Shown here piece after piece: positions 45,600 to 54,077 of a DNA stretch of 64,000 nt. The notes beneath the pieces were generated by a model. The model did not search any database and was not told the DNA's origin. It was given only the letters and a program-made list of their open reading frames with translations. Positions within the stretch are counted from its first letter, which is position 1; each line of letters starts with the position of its first letter. Source of the stretch: Maritimibacter sp. HL-12 (GTDB taxonomy: Bacteria; Pseudomonadota; Alphaproteobacteria; Rhodobacterales; Rhodobacteraceae); assembly GCF_900177545.1 (NCBI RefSeq), contig NZ_FXBQ01000001.1:558001-622000 (forward strand). The letters are read 5' to 3'. The position numbers were made by a program, and so were the translations under genes.

Positions 45600-46654
45600 G
45601 CCTCGAAGCGGCGCTCCGGGCCCGGATCGCCGAGGCCGGACCGATCACGGTGGCCGAGTTCATGGCCGAAAGCCTGCTGCACCCGCAATGGGGCTACTAC
45701 ACCAACCGCGATCCGCTCGGGACGGCGGGCGACTTCACCACCGCGCCGGAGATCAGCCAGATGTTCGGGGAGCTTGTCGGGCTGGCGCTGGCGCAGGCCT
45801 GGATCGATCAGGGCGCGCCCGGGCGCATCACACTGGCCGAGCTTGGCCCCGGGCGCGGCACGCTGATGGCCGATATCCTGCGCGCCACCAAGCAGGTGCC
45901 GGGCTTTCACGACGCACTCCGGGTGCATCTCGTCGAAGCCTCGCCCACCTTGCGCGAAAAGCAGCGCGTGGCCCTGGCGGGCCATGCGATCACCCATCAC
46001 GACCGCACCGACACCCTCCCCGAGGCCCCGCTTTTCCTGATCGCCAACGAGTTTTTCGATGCGCTTCCGATCCGGCAATTCATCCGCGCGGGCGATAACT
46101 GGCGCGAGCGGTTGGTCGGGCTCGACGGGGCGGCCCTCGCCTTCGGCATCGGTGCGCCCGATCAGCCGCCCGAGCTTGCCCACCGCAGCGACGTGGCCGA
46201 GGGCGGGCTGGTCGAGATCTGCCCCGCCGCCATGCCGATCATGACGGAGATCTCCCGGCGCATTGCAGCCCACGGCGGCGCGGCGCTGATCGTCGATTAC
46301 GGCGATTGGCGGTCACTCGGCGATACCCTGCAGGCCGTCCAGGGCCATGCCCCGGTCGATCCGCTCGCCACCCCCGGCGCGGCCGACCTCACCGCGCATG
46401 TCGATTTCGAAGCACTGGCGCGTGCCGCACAGGAGCTTGCCACGTCGCGCCTCACGCCACAGGGGGTGTTTCTCGAACGCCTCGGGATTACGCCGCGCGC
46501 CGAGACCCTTGCCCAGCGGCTGAGCGGCCCCGCTCGAGAGGCGCATGTCGCCGCGCATCGACGGTTGACGCACCCCGACGAAATGGGAACGCTGTTCAAG
46601 GTGCTCGCCCTCGTGCCACCGGGCGCGCCCATGCTGGCCGGACTGGAAAAATGA
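45596..46654 (+). CDS. NDUFAF7/MidA-type SAM-dependent methyltransferase
   Basis: A 352-residue methyltransferase-fold protein: PITVAEFMAESLLHPQWGYY, TAGDFTTAPEISQMFGELVG, AELGPGRGTLMADILR (SAM binding) and LIANEFFDALPIRQF are the family's landmarks. The eukaryotic relative NDUFAF7 methylates a complex I arginine. The bacterial role is unproven, though action on NADH dehydrogenase is plausible. The gene overlaps lgt and the next gene by 4 bases each, so the three are co-translated. Confidence 0.92.
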   Translation: MSLEAALRARIAEAGPITVAEFMAESLLHPQWGYYTNRDPLGTAGDFTTAPEISQMFGELVGLALAQAWIDQGAPGRITLAELGPGRGTLMADILRATKQVPGFHDALRVHLVEASPTLREKQRVALAGHAITHHDRTDTLPEAPLFLIANEFFDALPIRQFIRAGDNWRERLVGLDGAALAFGIGAPDQPPELAHRSDVAEGGLVEICPAAMPIMTEISRRIAAHGGAALIVDYGDWRSLGDTLQAVQGHAPVDPLATPGAADLTAHVDFEALARAAQELATSRLTPQGVFLERLGITPRAETLAQRLSGPAREAHVAAHRRLTHPDEMGTLFKVLALVPPGAPMLAGLEK

Positions 46655-47409
46655 CTCTCGATGCCATCACATCCGCCGCGCTCGACGGCATCGCCCACGG
46701 GTTCTACACCCGCAGCGGCGGCGTATCGTCCGGGATCTATGCCGGGCTGAACTGCGGCGGCGGTTCCGGCGATCAGAACGAAGCCGTGGCGCTCAACCGG
46801 GCGCGGGTGGCCGCAACGATGGCAGTGGAGCCGGATCGGCTCGTCACCGTCCACCAGACCCACAGCGCCAACGTGGTCAGCGTCACCGGACCGCTGGGGC
46901 AGCCCCGCCCCGAAGCCGATGCGATGGTCACCGCCACCCCCGGCATCGCCCTCGCGATCCTCACCGCCGATTGCGAACCGGTGCTGTTTGCAGACCCGGC
47001 GGCCGGAGTGATCGGGGCCGCACATGCAGGGTGGAAAGGGGCGCTCGACGGTGTGCTCGAAGCCACGCTCGACGAGATGGAGGCGCTCGGCGCGCGGCGG
47101 GACCGGATAGCCGCAGTGATCGGCCCGACGATCAGCCAGCCGAATTACGAAGTCGGCCCCGAGTTCGTCGCCCGGTTCATCATTGCAAGCCCCGACCATG
47201 CCCGCTTTTTCAAGCGCGGCACCGGCGATCGCGCCCTCTTCGACCTGCCGGCCTTCGGTCTCGACCGTTTGCGGCGGGCCGGCGTGGGCCATGCCGAATG
47301 GACCGGCGATTGCACCTATGCCGACGCGGAGCGCTTTTTTTCCTATCGCCGCTCGGTGCATCGCAAAGAACCCGACTATGGCCGGCTGATTTCGGCGATC
47401 CGCCTGTAG
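46651..47409 (+). CDS. pgeF: YfiH/laccase-domain purine nucleoside phosphorylase
   Basis: A 252-residue protein of the YfiH/PgeF (multicopper polyphenol oxidase-named) family: VHQTHSANVV with zinc-site His, LTADCEPVLFADP with the Cys and GAAHAGWKGALDGVLE with the final His. Family members cleave purine nucleosides or correct peptidoglycan precursors (PgeF). The start overlaps the methyltransferase gene. Confidence 0.92.
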   Translation: MTLDAITSAALDGIAHGFYTRSGGVSSGIYAGLNCGGGSGDQNEAVALNRARVAATMAVEPDRLVTVHQTHSANVVSVTGPLGQPRPEADAMVTATPGIALAILTADCEPVLFADPAAGVIGAAHAGWKGALDGVLEATLDEMEALGARRDRIAAVIGPTISQPNYEVGPEFVARFIIASPDHARFFKRGTGDRALFDLPAFGLDRLRRAGVGHAEWTGDCTYADAERFFSYRRSVHRKEPDYGRLISAIRL

Positions 47410-47587
47410 CGCCGCAAATTGTCGACGGTCGGGAAACACCCCCAAGGGGATGGCGCTCATTGTTGACCGCAAAGCGCCGCCGACTTTCCCCCCGCGCGCC
47501 CAAAACCTGCCCCAATCCAAGGCGATAACGTCTTCATGCCGGCTGGAGAGCACTGGCCACGGAAAAGCCGAACGAAGGGACAGAAAG

Positions 47588-47716
47588 ATGAGAAAACGCT
47601 GGATGAAATCGGTCATCAAGGCCGCCGAAACCGAAACGATCGCCCTGCCGTGGGCCCGCGGCAGCCGTCGCGCCGGCTGGAAGGCCGCTGCCCGCGCCCG
47701 TGCGCTCGCCGCCTGA
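47588..47716 (+). CDS. 42-residue basic small protein
   Basis: A 42-residue Arg/Lys/Ala-rich peptide: MRKRWMKSVIKAAETETIAL then a PWARGSRRAGW turn and an Ala/Arg tail. Small proteins with an N-terminal RxxWMKSV and a LPWxRGxRR centre recur in Rhodobacteraceae from my memory of the group, with no known role. A ggacagaaag ribosome site precedes the ATG and a strong terminator follows, supporting a real, separately transcribed gene. Confidence 0.7.
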   Translation: MRKRWMKSVIKAAETETIALPWARGSRRAGWKAAARARALAA

Positions 47717-47751
47717 TCCGCCGCCCTCGTATCTCGATCAAGACCTGAAAG

Positions 47752-47778
47752 GCCGCTCCTGGGGGGAGCGGCTTTTTT
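47752..47778. terminator. Terminator after the small basic protein
   Basis: A perfect 8-bp stem (gccgctcc/ggagcggc, 47752-47759 and 47765-47772) followed by six T's. It lies 13 bases before the convergent lrp stop. Confidence 0.88.
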
Positions 47779-47790
47779 CCCGGCAGCGCC

Positions 47791-48291
47791 TCAGGGCGCG
47801 GTGTTGACCCGCGCCTCGAGCACGTCGAAGGGCACGCCCGGCTCGTCCTTGGCATCCCGGATCACCAGCGAGGTTTTCACGCTCGCCACGTTCTCCGCAG
47901 CGGTCAGTTGCTCGGTGAGAAAGTTCTGGAACGTCGAAAGATCCGGCGCGACGCATTTGAGCAGAAAATCCACCTCGCCGTTCAGCATATGGCACTCGCG
48001 CACCAACGGCCACGCCCGGCAACGTTCCTCGAAGGCCACGAGATCGGCCTCGGCCTGGCTGACCAGCCCGACCATGGCGAAGACCTGCACCTCGAAGCCA
48101 AGCCTGCGCGCATCGACCTTGGCGTGATAGCCGCGGATGTACCCGGCTTCCTCCAGCGTACGCACCCGGCGAAGACAGGGCGGCGCGGAAATGCCCACCC
48201 GCTTGGCCAGTTCCACGTTGGTCATACGCCCGTCGGCCTGCAATTCGGCGAGAATCATGCGGTCGATCGCGTCGAGCTTGTGAGGTGACAT
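47791..48291 (-). CDS. Lrp/AsnC family regulator
   Basis: A 166-residue feast/famine regulator. N-terminal HTH (LDAIDRMILAELQADGRMTN, then ELAKRVGISAPPCLRRVRTL) and a C-terminal RAM ligand domain (ECHMLNGEVDFLLKC). These respond to amino acids. It is divergent from trxB across 195 bases, an arrangement known in alphaproteobacteria, so it may control trxB as well as itself. Confidence 0.9.
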   Translation of the reverse strand: MSPHKLDAIDRMILAELQADGRMTNVELAKRVGISAPPCLRRVRTLEEAGYIRGYHAKVDARRLGFEVQVFAMVGLVSQAEADLVAFEERCRAWPLVRECHMLNGEVDFLLKCVAPDLSTFQNFLTEQLTAAENVASVKTSLVIRDAKDEPGVPFDVLEARVNTAP

Positions 48292-48464
48292 CGGGAATTC
48301 CTTGGCAAAGTTGCGCGGAATCTACCCGCGCGCGCAGCGATGCGCAATAAAGTTTCGCCACCGCGCAAGATCATTTCCGGCACATGTGGTCGCACCCCGG
48401 CCCGTTGACAGCATGTCGCAAGGGGTTTCGGGGCCGTGCCGACCGGACTATATCGGAGGCAACC

Positions 48465-48482
48465 ATGAATTCCGAGGGATAA
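48465..48482 (+). other. Five-codon upstream reading frame before trxB
   Basis: ATG-AAT-TCC-GAG-GGA-TAA lies 6 bases after a strong GGAGG and ends 4 bases before the trxB ATG; its GAGGGA would serve as the trxB ribosome site. It may be a tiny leader whose translation affects trxB, or chance. Confidence 0.35.
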
Positions 48483-48486
48483 AACC

Positions 48487-49461
48487 ATGTCCGAGACACA
48501 TCACACCAAGGTTCTCATCATCGGCTCCGGGCCGGCGGGCTACACTGCCGGGGTCTATGCCGCCCGCGCCATGCTCTCGCCGATCCTCGTGCAGGGGATG
48601 GAGCCGGGTGGCCAGCTCACCACCACCACCGAGGTGGAAAACTATCCCGGCTTCACCGAGGTTCAGGGGCCTGAACTGATGGTCAAGATGCAGGACCACG
48701 CCGCGGCGATGGGCACAACCATCATCCAGGATATCATCACCGATCTCGATCTCACCAAGCGCCCCTTCACCGCCCGGGGCGACTCCGGCGACATCTACAC
48801 CGCCGATTCGGTCATCCTCGCCACCGGCGCTCGCGCGAAGTGGCTTGGCCTGCCCAGCGAAGACAAGTTCAAGGGCTTCGGCGTGTCGGCCTGCGCCACC
48901 TGCGACGGCTTCTTCTACCGCGAGAAGAACATCGTCGTGGTCGGCGGCGGCAATACCGCCGTGGAGGAGGCGCTGTTCCTCACCAACTTCGGCCAGAAGG
49001 TCACGCTGATCCACCGGCGCGACGAGTTGCGCGCCGAGAAGATCCTGCAAAACCGCCTGTTCAAGCACCCGAAGGTCGAGGTGCTCTGGGATCACACCAT
49101 CGACGAGATCGTCGGCACCGACATGCCGATGGGCGTCACCGGGGTGCGCGCAAGGCACGTCAAGACCGGCGCGATCACCGAGGTGCCCGCCGATGGCGTC
49201 TTCATCGCGATCGGCCACGCCCCAGCGTCGGAACTGGTGAAAGACGTGCTGGAGTTGCACAACGGCGGCTATGTGAAGGTCGAGCCTGGCACCACCCGCA
49301 CCTCGATCCCCGGCGTTTTCGCCGCAGGTGACCTCACCGATCACGTCTACCGCCAGGCCGTGACCTCGGCGGGCATGGGCTGCATGGCGGCGCTGGATGC
49401 CGAAAAGTTCATTGCCGAAATGGACGACGTGACCGAGACGGTCGTGACCGAGATCGCCTGA
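48487..49461 (+). CDS. trxB: Thioredoxin-disulfide reductase
   Basis: TrxB uses NADPH to reduce thioredoxin. The 324-residue FAD enzyme has IIGSGPAGYTAGVYAARA at the N-terminus, the redox pair C136-A-T-C139, the NADPH site VVGGGNTAVEEALFL and the second FAD motif GVFAAGDLTDHVYRQ. It lies upstream of the sulfate activation gene, consistent with thioredoxin-dependent PAPS/APS reduction. Confidence 0.96.
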   Translation: MSETHHTKVLIIGSGPAGYTAGVYAARAMLSPILVQGMEPGGQLTTTTEVENYPGFTEVQGPELMVKMQDHAAAMGTTIIQDIITDLDLTKRPFTARGDSGDIYTADSVILATGARAKWLGLPSEDKFKGFGVSACATCDGFFYREKNIVVVGGGNTAVEEALFLTNFGQKVTLIHRRDELRAEKILQNRLFKHPKVEVLWDHTIDEIVGTDMPMGVTGVRARHVKTGAITEVPADGVFIAIGHAPASELVKDVLELHNGGYVKVEPGTTRTSIPGVFAAGDLTDHVYRQAVTSAGMGCMAALDAEKFIAEMDDVTETVVTEIA

Positions 49462-49488
49462 GCGAAAAACGATTTCCCGAAAACCCGA

Positions 49489-49517
49489 CCGCCCCCGAAA
49501 CCGGGGGCGGTTTTTTT
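49489..49517 (+). terminator. Rho-independent terminator after trxB
   Basis: A perfect 8-bp stem (ccgccccc/gggggcgg, 49489-49496 and 49503-49510) followed by seven T's. Confidence 0.9.
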
Positions 49518-49656
49518 CGTCAAGCAGAGCCATTTTCGCCGCAATTTCCGGTTATCGCCCCGGTTGAACTTGAAACCGCAGCCCTCTGGCGCGTAGATGC
49601 GCGCGCCAGCCGTCCCTTGCACGGCATCCTGAGCAATGAACAACAAGGCCGAGTAC

Positions 49657-51366
49657 ATGATGTTGCCCAACCTAGCCCCGATTTCCGAACTCTACGTGTC
49701 CTACGACAGCGCGCAGAAGCTGAAGCATGAGGCGGCCAATCTGGTAAGCTGGGATCTGACGCCGCGCCAGGTCTGCGATCTGGAATTGTTGATGAACGGC
49801 GGCTTCAGCCCGCTCAAGGGCTTCCTCAGCGAAGCGGATTACGACGGCGTGGTGGAAAACATGCGTCTGGCCGATGGCACGCTCTGGCCGATGCCGATCA
49901 CCCTCGACGTGTCGGAAGATTTCGCCGCCGGGCTCGAAGAGGGGCAGGACATCGCGCTGCGCGACCAGGAAGGCGTGATCCTCGCCACCATGACGATCAG
50001 CGATTCCTGGGTGCCGAACAAGGCGCGCGAGGCCCAGATGGTGTTCGGGGCCGACGACGTGGCGCACCCGGCCGTCAACTACCTGCACAATACCGCCGGC
50101 AAGGTGTATCTCGGCGGACCGGTCACCGGCATCCAGCAGCCGGTGCATTACGATTTCCGCGGGCGGCGCGACACGCCCAACGAGCTGCGCGCCTATTTCC
50201 GCAAGCTGGGCTGGCGCCGGATCGTGGCGTTCCAGACCCGCAACCCGCTGCATCGCGCGCATCAGGAACTCACCTTCCGCGCCGCCAAGGAAGCCCAGGC
50301 CAACCTCTTGATCCACCCGGTCGTGGGGATGACCAAGCCCGGCGACGTCGATCACTTCACCCGCGTGCGCTGCTACGAGGCGGTGCTCGACAAATATCCG
50401 CAATCGACCACGTCGATGAGCCTGCTGAACCTTGCCATGCGCATGGCCGGCCCGCGCGAGGCGGTCTGGCACGGGTTGATCCGCGCCAACCACGGCGTGA
50501 CCCATTTCATCGTCGGGCGCGATCACGCCGGTCCCGGCAAGAACTCGGCGGGCGAGGATTTTTACGGTCCCTACGAGGCGCAGGAGCTGTTCAAGCAATA
50601 CCAGGACGAGATCGGCGTCGAGATGGTCGATTTCAAACACATGGTCTATGTGCAGGAAAAGGCTCAATACTTCCCCGTCACCGAAGTGCCCGAAGGCGAC
50701 ACCGTGCTCGACATTTCGGGCACCGAGTTGCGCCGCCGCCTGCGCGAAGGGCTCGAGATCCCCGATTGGTTTTCGTTCCCCGAGGTGGTGAAGGAGTTGC
50801 GCCGCACCTCGCCGCCGCGCTCGCAGCAGGGCTTCACGGTGTTCTTCACCGGGCTTTCGGGCTCCGGCAAATCGACCATCGCCAATGCCCTGATGGTCAA
50901 ACTGATGGAGATGGGCGGCCGCCCGGTCACGTTGCTTGACGGCGACGTGGTGCGCAAGAACCTGTCGTCGGAACTCGGCTTCTCCAAGGCGCACCGCGAT
51001 CTCAACATCCGCCGCATCGGCTACGTGGCGAGCGAGATCACCAAGAACGGCGGCATCGCGATCTGTGCCCCGATCGCGCCCTACACCGCCACCCGTCGCG
51101 CCGTGCGCGAAGAAATCGAGCAATACGGCGCTTTCGTCGAGGTGCACGTCGCCACCTCGCTGGAGGAATGCGAGCGACGCGACCGCAAGGGGCTCTACAA
51201 ACTGGCGCGCGAAGGCAAGATCAAGGAATTCACCGGCATTTCCGATCCCTACGAGGAACCGGCAACCCCCGAACTGCGGGTCGATACCGAGGGTGTCGAG
51301 GTCGACAACTGCGCCCACCAGGTGGTCCTGAAGCTGGAATCGATGGGTCTGATCGCCGCGCAGTAG
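49657..51366 (+). CDS. Bifunctional sulfate adenylyltransferase/adenylylsulfate kinase
   Basis: A 569-residue fusion of ATP sulfurylase (N-terminal ~390 residues; QTRNPLHRAHQEL active-site HxxH, GRDHAGPG) and APS kinase (C-terminal ~190; GLSGSGKSTIA P-loop, DGDVVRKN). It turns sulfate into PAPS in the cytoplasm for assimilation. I chose the ATG at 49657, which follows an AAGG ribosome site and gives MMLPNLAPISELY, close to the family start; an ATG at 49636 would add seven residues. It follows trxB after a terminator. Confidence 0.93.
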   Translation: MMLPNLAPISELYVSYDSAQKLKHEAANLVSWDLTPRQVCDLELLMNGGFSPLKGFLSEADYDGVVENMRLADGTLWPMPITLDVSEDFAAGLEEGQDIALRDQEGVILATMTISDSWVPNKAREAQMVFGADDVAHPAVNYLHNTAGKVYLGGPVTGIQQPVHYDFRGRRDTPNELRAYFRKLGWRRIVAFQTRNPLHRAHQELTFRAAKEAQANLLIHPVVGMTKPGDVDHFTRVRCYEAVLDKYPQSTTSMSLLNLAMRMAGPREAVWHGLIRANHGVTHFIVGRDHAGPGKNSAGEDFYGPYEAQELFKQYQDEIGVEMVDFKHMVYVQEKAQYFPVTEVPEGDTVLDISGTELRRRLREGLEIPDWFSFPEVVKELRRTSPPRSQQGFTVFFTGLSGSGKSTIANALMVKLMEMGGRPVTLLDGDVVRKNLSSELGFSKAHRDLNIRRIGYVASEITKNGGIAICAPIAPYTATRRAVREEIEQYGAFVEVHVATSLEECERRDRKGLYKLAREGKIKEFTGISDPYEEPATPELRVDTEGVEVDNCAHQVVLKLESMGLIAAQ

Positions 51367-51527
51367 CGGTCGGGCCGGGCATCGCGCGGAATTTTTCACC
51401 CAGCGCCCATCTCGCGGCGACCTATCGGCAATCGCCCCCCTTGTCAGGGCTGGTTTCAGCCCGAAATACATTCCACGCGACCAAGGCATGACGTCTTGGC
51501 GAAGGCTTGGTGAGGAGTCGGAGAAGA

Positions 51528-52397
51528 ATGGACAAGAGCAACGTGGAACCGCAATCCGCAGACGGCGATCTGCGGCAGATTCCACCGCGTCAACCCGGCC
51601 CGCTCGGAAAGGTTCAGGCGGTTCTGGAATCGTCTTGGTTCCAGACCGCGATCATCGTGCTGATCATGGTCAATGCAATCACGCTCGGGCTGGAAACAAG
51701 CCCGCGCGTCATGGCCTTGATCGGCCCGCAACTGCTTGCCTTCGACAAGATCGTGCTTGGGATTTTTGCGGCCGAGGTTCTCACCAAACTTGTTGTCTAC
51801 CGCACCCGGTTTCACCGCGATCCATGGAACCTGTTCGACTTCATCATCGTCGGCGTGGCGCTGATGCCGTCAACCGGCCCGCTCTCGGTCTTGCGTGCCC
51901 TGCGCATCCTGCGGGTGTTGCGGCTGGTCTCGGCGGTGCCCTCGATGCGCCGCGTCGTGGTGGCCCTGCTGACCTCAATCCCTGGTATCAGTTCGATCGT
52001 CGGATTGTTGATGCTGGTGTTCTATGTTTTCGCGGTCATGGCCACCAAGCTCTTCGGGGCGTCGTTCCCCGAATTCTTCGGCAGCATCGGCGCGTCGTTC
52101 TACTCGTTGTTCCAGATCATGACGCTGGAAAGCTGGTCGATGGGGATCGTGCGGCCGGTGATGGAGATCTACCCCTTCGCCTGGCTCTACTTCGTGCCCT
52201 TCATCCTCGTCACATCCTTCACCGTGCTCAACCTGTTCATCGGGATCGTGGTCGATGCGATGCAGCGCCAGCACGCGGTCGAGGATGCCGAGAATACCCC
52301 CGAAGCCGCCTCGGCCGACGCCCAGGCAGAGATCCTTGCGGAACTCGCGGCGCTGCGCCGCGAAATCGGCCAACTCAGGCACGCAAAGGGGGATTGA
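51528..52397 (+). CDS. Bacterial voltage-gated sodium channel (NavSp/NaChBac type)
   Basis: A 289-residue single-domain six-helix channel that would form a tetramer in the inner membrane. S4 carries regularly spaced arginines (SVLRALRILRVLRLV), and the selectivity filter is TLESWSM (residues 199-205), identical to that of characterised bacterial Na+ channels. An acidic, helical C-terminal tail (AEILAELAALRREIGQL) fits the tetramer coiled coil. The ATG at 51528 follows ggag; a GTG seven codons earlier is less likely. In alkaliphiles and marine bacteria such channels assist Na+ homeostasis and motility. Confidence 0.95.
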   Translation: MDKSNVEPQSADGDLRQIPPRQPGPLGKVQAVLESSWFQTAIIVLIMVNAITLGLETSPRVMALIGPQLLAFDKIVLGIFAAEVLTKLVVYRTRFHRDPWNLFDFIIVGVALMPSTGPLSVLRALRILRVLRLVSAVPSMRRVVVALLTSIPGISSIVGLLMLVFYVFAVMATKLFGASFPEFFGSIGASFYSLFQIMTLESWSMGIVRPVMEIYPFAWLYFVPFILVTSFTVLNLFIGIVVDAMQRQHAVEDAENTPEAASADAQAEILAELAALRREIGQLRHAKGD

Positions 52398-52463
52398 GAC
52401 AAGTAGAAAACCGCCCGTGGCCCGGCCCGCGCTCTGCGCCGGGCCAACGTGGCAAGATGATCT

Positions 52464-52691
52464 TCAGTGCACCGTGACCGGCGCAAAATCGTTCTGGCGT
52501 GCCAGCACGAAAGCCATTTCGCGGTCGCGCACCAGCGCCAGCCGCTCGCCTTCGGCCGAATGCACGGCGTAGAGCTTCTTGAGGCCGCCGACTTCGCGAC
52601 GCACCTCTTCGGGCAGATCCTCAACCGCCACTTCGCGGACGTAGACGATCCGGTCTTCGCTCTCCGGCAAAGCCTTGTATTTCACATCCAT
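52464..52691 (-). CDS. DUF1150 family protein
   Basis: A 75-residue protein with IVYVREVAVEDLPEEVRREV and KKLYAVHSAEGERLALVRDR, the DUF1150 pattern. Function unknown. It lies downstream of an Hsp20 gene on the same strand, a common pairing in Rhodobacteraceae. The start at 52691 is chosen because the N-terminal extension to 52736 overlaps the Hsp20 stop region and has no family support. Confidence 0.85.
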   Translation of the reverse strand: MDVKYKALPESEDRIVYVREVAVEDLPEEVRREVGGLKKLYAVHSAEGERLALVRDREMAFVLARQNDFAPVTVH

Positions 52692-52732
52692 AACGCTCTC
52701 CTTCCTCACTTGGGCGGGCGTCCCCGATGGGC

Positions 52733-53146
52733 TCACCCTTTGCGGATCTGGATCGACTTCACGATCTTTTCCGGCTCGGCGCGCTCAAGGTCGATGTGCA
52801 GCAAACCGTTCTCGGTCGCGGCCCCCTTGACCTCGACACCATCGGCCAGAACGAAGCTCTTCATGAACTGGCGCGCCGCGATACCACGGTGCAGGAACAC
52901 GCGGCTCTCATCCGTCTTCGGACTGCGCCCGCGCACCACGAGCTTGCGATCTTCCACCGTGAGCGAGAGATCGTCCTGTGCGAACCCGGCCACCGCGAGG
53001 GTGATCCGGTAGGCACGTTCACTCACCTGTTCGATGTTGAAAGGCGGGTAGCCTTCCGTTCCGGATTTTTCGGCCTGTTCGAGCATCCGCTCGAGCTGGT
53101 CGAACCCGAGCAGGAACGGGTGTGTGCCCAGCGTCAGTTTCGTCAT
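52733..53146 (-). CDS. Hsp20/IbpA family small heat-shock protein
   Basis: A 137-residue alpha-crystallin-domain chaperone that holds unfolded proteins. YPPFNIEQVSERAYRITLAV, LVVRGRSPKTDESRVFLHRG and the conserved GVEVKGAATENGLLHIDLER are intact, and IRKG at the end resembles IbpA. The start at 53146 follows AAGGA with 7 bases of spacing; a GTG two codons earlier is less likely. Confidence 0.92.
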   Translation of the reverse strand: MTKLTLGTHPFLLGFDQLERMLEQAEKSGTEGYPPFNIEQVSERAYRITLAVAGFAQDDLSLTVEDRKLVVRGRSPKTDESRVFLHRGIAARQFMKSFVLADGVEVKGAATENGLLHIDLERAEPEKIVKSIQIRKG

Positions 53147-53312
53147 GTCCACGTCCTTGTCATAAGCGACCTGTCGTGTGCGCCCCGCTTTCGGCGGCCC
53201 ACACCGAAAATATGGGGAGAGGGCCTTCCGGCTGCAAGGGGCGCAAAAGGCTTGGTGGTTCGAGAGCGCGGCGCTAAGTTATTGCAACTGTGCAGAAAGC
53301 GACTCAGGTTCG

Positions 53313-53531
53313 ATGTCCAATGCCGAAGAAATGAAAACCGAGGATGTCTTGCGGGTGGAGCTTGAAGTGCTCAAACGCGAGCATCGCGATCTCGACGAAG
53401 CGATCGTCGCATTGCAAGACCGCGCAACCGCCGACCAGCTCACGATCCAGCGCCTGAAAAAGCAGAAACTCGCGCTGAAAGACAAGATCGCCCGGATCGA
53501 AGACAAGCTCACCCCCGATATCATTGCGTGA
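53313..53531 (+). CDS. YdcH family protein (DUF465)
   Basis: A 72-residue, mostly helical protein with the DUF465 ending LTIQRLKKQKLALKDKIARI. Role unknown. It lies 57 bases before purE in the same direction and could be co-transcribed with it. No good ribosome site is apparent, though the conserved C-terminal part supports the frame. Confidence 0.85.
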   Translation: MSNAEEMKTEDVLRVELEVLKREHRDLDEAIVALQDRATADQLTIQRLKKQKLALKDKIARIEDKLTPDIIA

Positions 53532-53588
53532 CCACGGGTTTGCGCGTAAAACGCCGCTTCCAAGCACCGGCCCGACAGCGAGGCGCCT

Positions 53589-54077
53589 ATGTCAGACGTG
53601 AAAGTGGGGATCATCATGGGCAGCCAGTCAGACTGGCCCACGATGAAGGAAGCCGCCGGCATTCTTGACGAGCTTGGCGTTGCCTACGAGGCGCGCATTG
53701 TCTCCGCCCATCGCACCCCCGACCGGCTCTGGGACTATGGCAAGACGGCTGCCGGCCGGGGCCTGCATGTCATCATCGCCGGTGCGGGCGGCGCGGCGCA
53801 TCTGCCCGGCATGATGGCCTCGAAGACCCGCGTTCCGGTGATCGGAGTGCCGGTGCAGACGAAGGCGCTTTCGGGCGTCGACAGTCTTTATTCCATAGTG
53901 CAGATGCCCAAGGGCTTCCCGGTCGCCACCATGGCGATCGGCGCGGCGGGTGCAGCCAATGCCGGGCTGATGGCGGCTGGCATCCTTGCGCTTGGCGATC
54001 CCGCGCTGGCCGAACGCCTCGACGCGTGGCGCGCGGCGCTCTCGGCCTCGATTCCCAACGAGCCGCAAGATGACTGA
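53589..54077 (+). CDS. purE: N5-carboxyaminoimidazole ribonucleotide mutase
   Basis: PurE rearranges N5-CAIR to CAIR in purine synthesis. The 162-residue protein has [32 protein letters not shown] and [18 protein letters not shown], all core family motifs, and is of class I length. It overlaps purK by 8 bases. Confidence 0.97.
   Translation: MSDVKVGIIMGSQSDWPTMKEAAGILDELGVAYEARIVSAHRTPDRLWDYGKTAAGRGLHVIIAGAGGAAHLPGMMASKTRVPVIGVPVQTKALSGVDSLYSIVQMPKGFPVATMAIGAAGAANAGLMAAGILALGDPALAERLDAWRAALSASIPNEPQDD

Noticed and set aside
49672-51585. 637-codon antisense frame over the sat-cysC fusion
   Set aside because: ATP sulfurylase and APS kinase motifs are on the plus strand.
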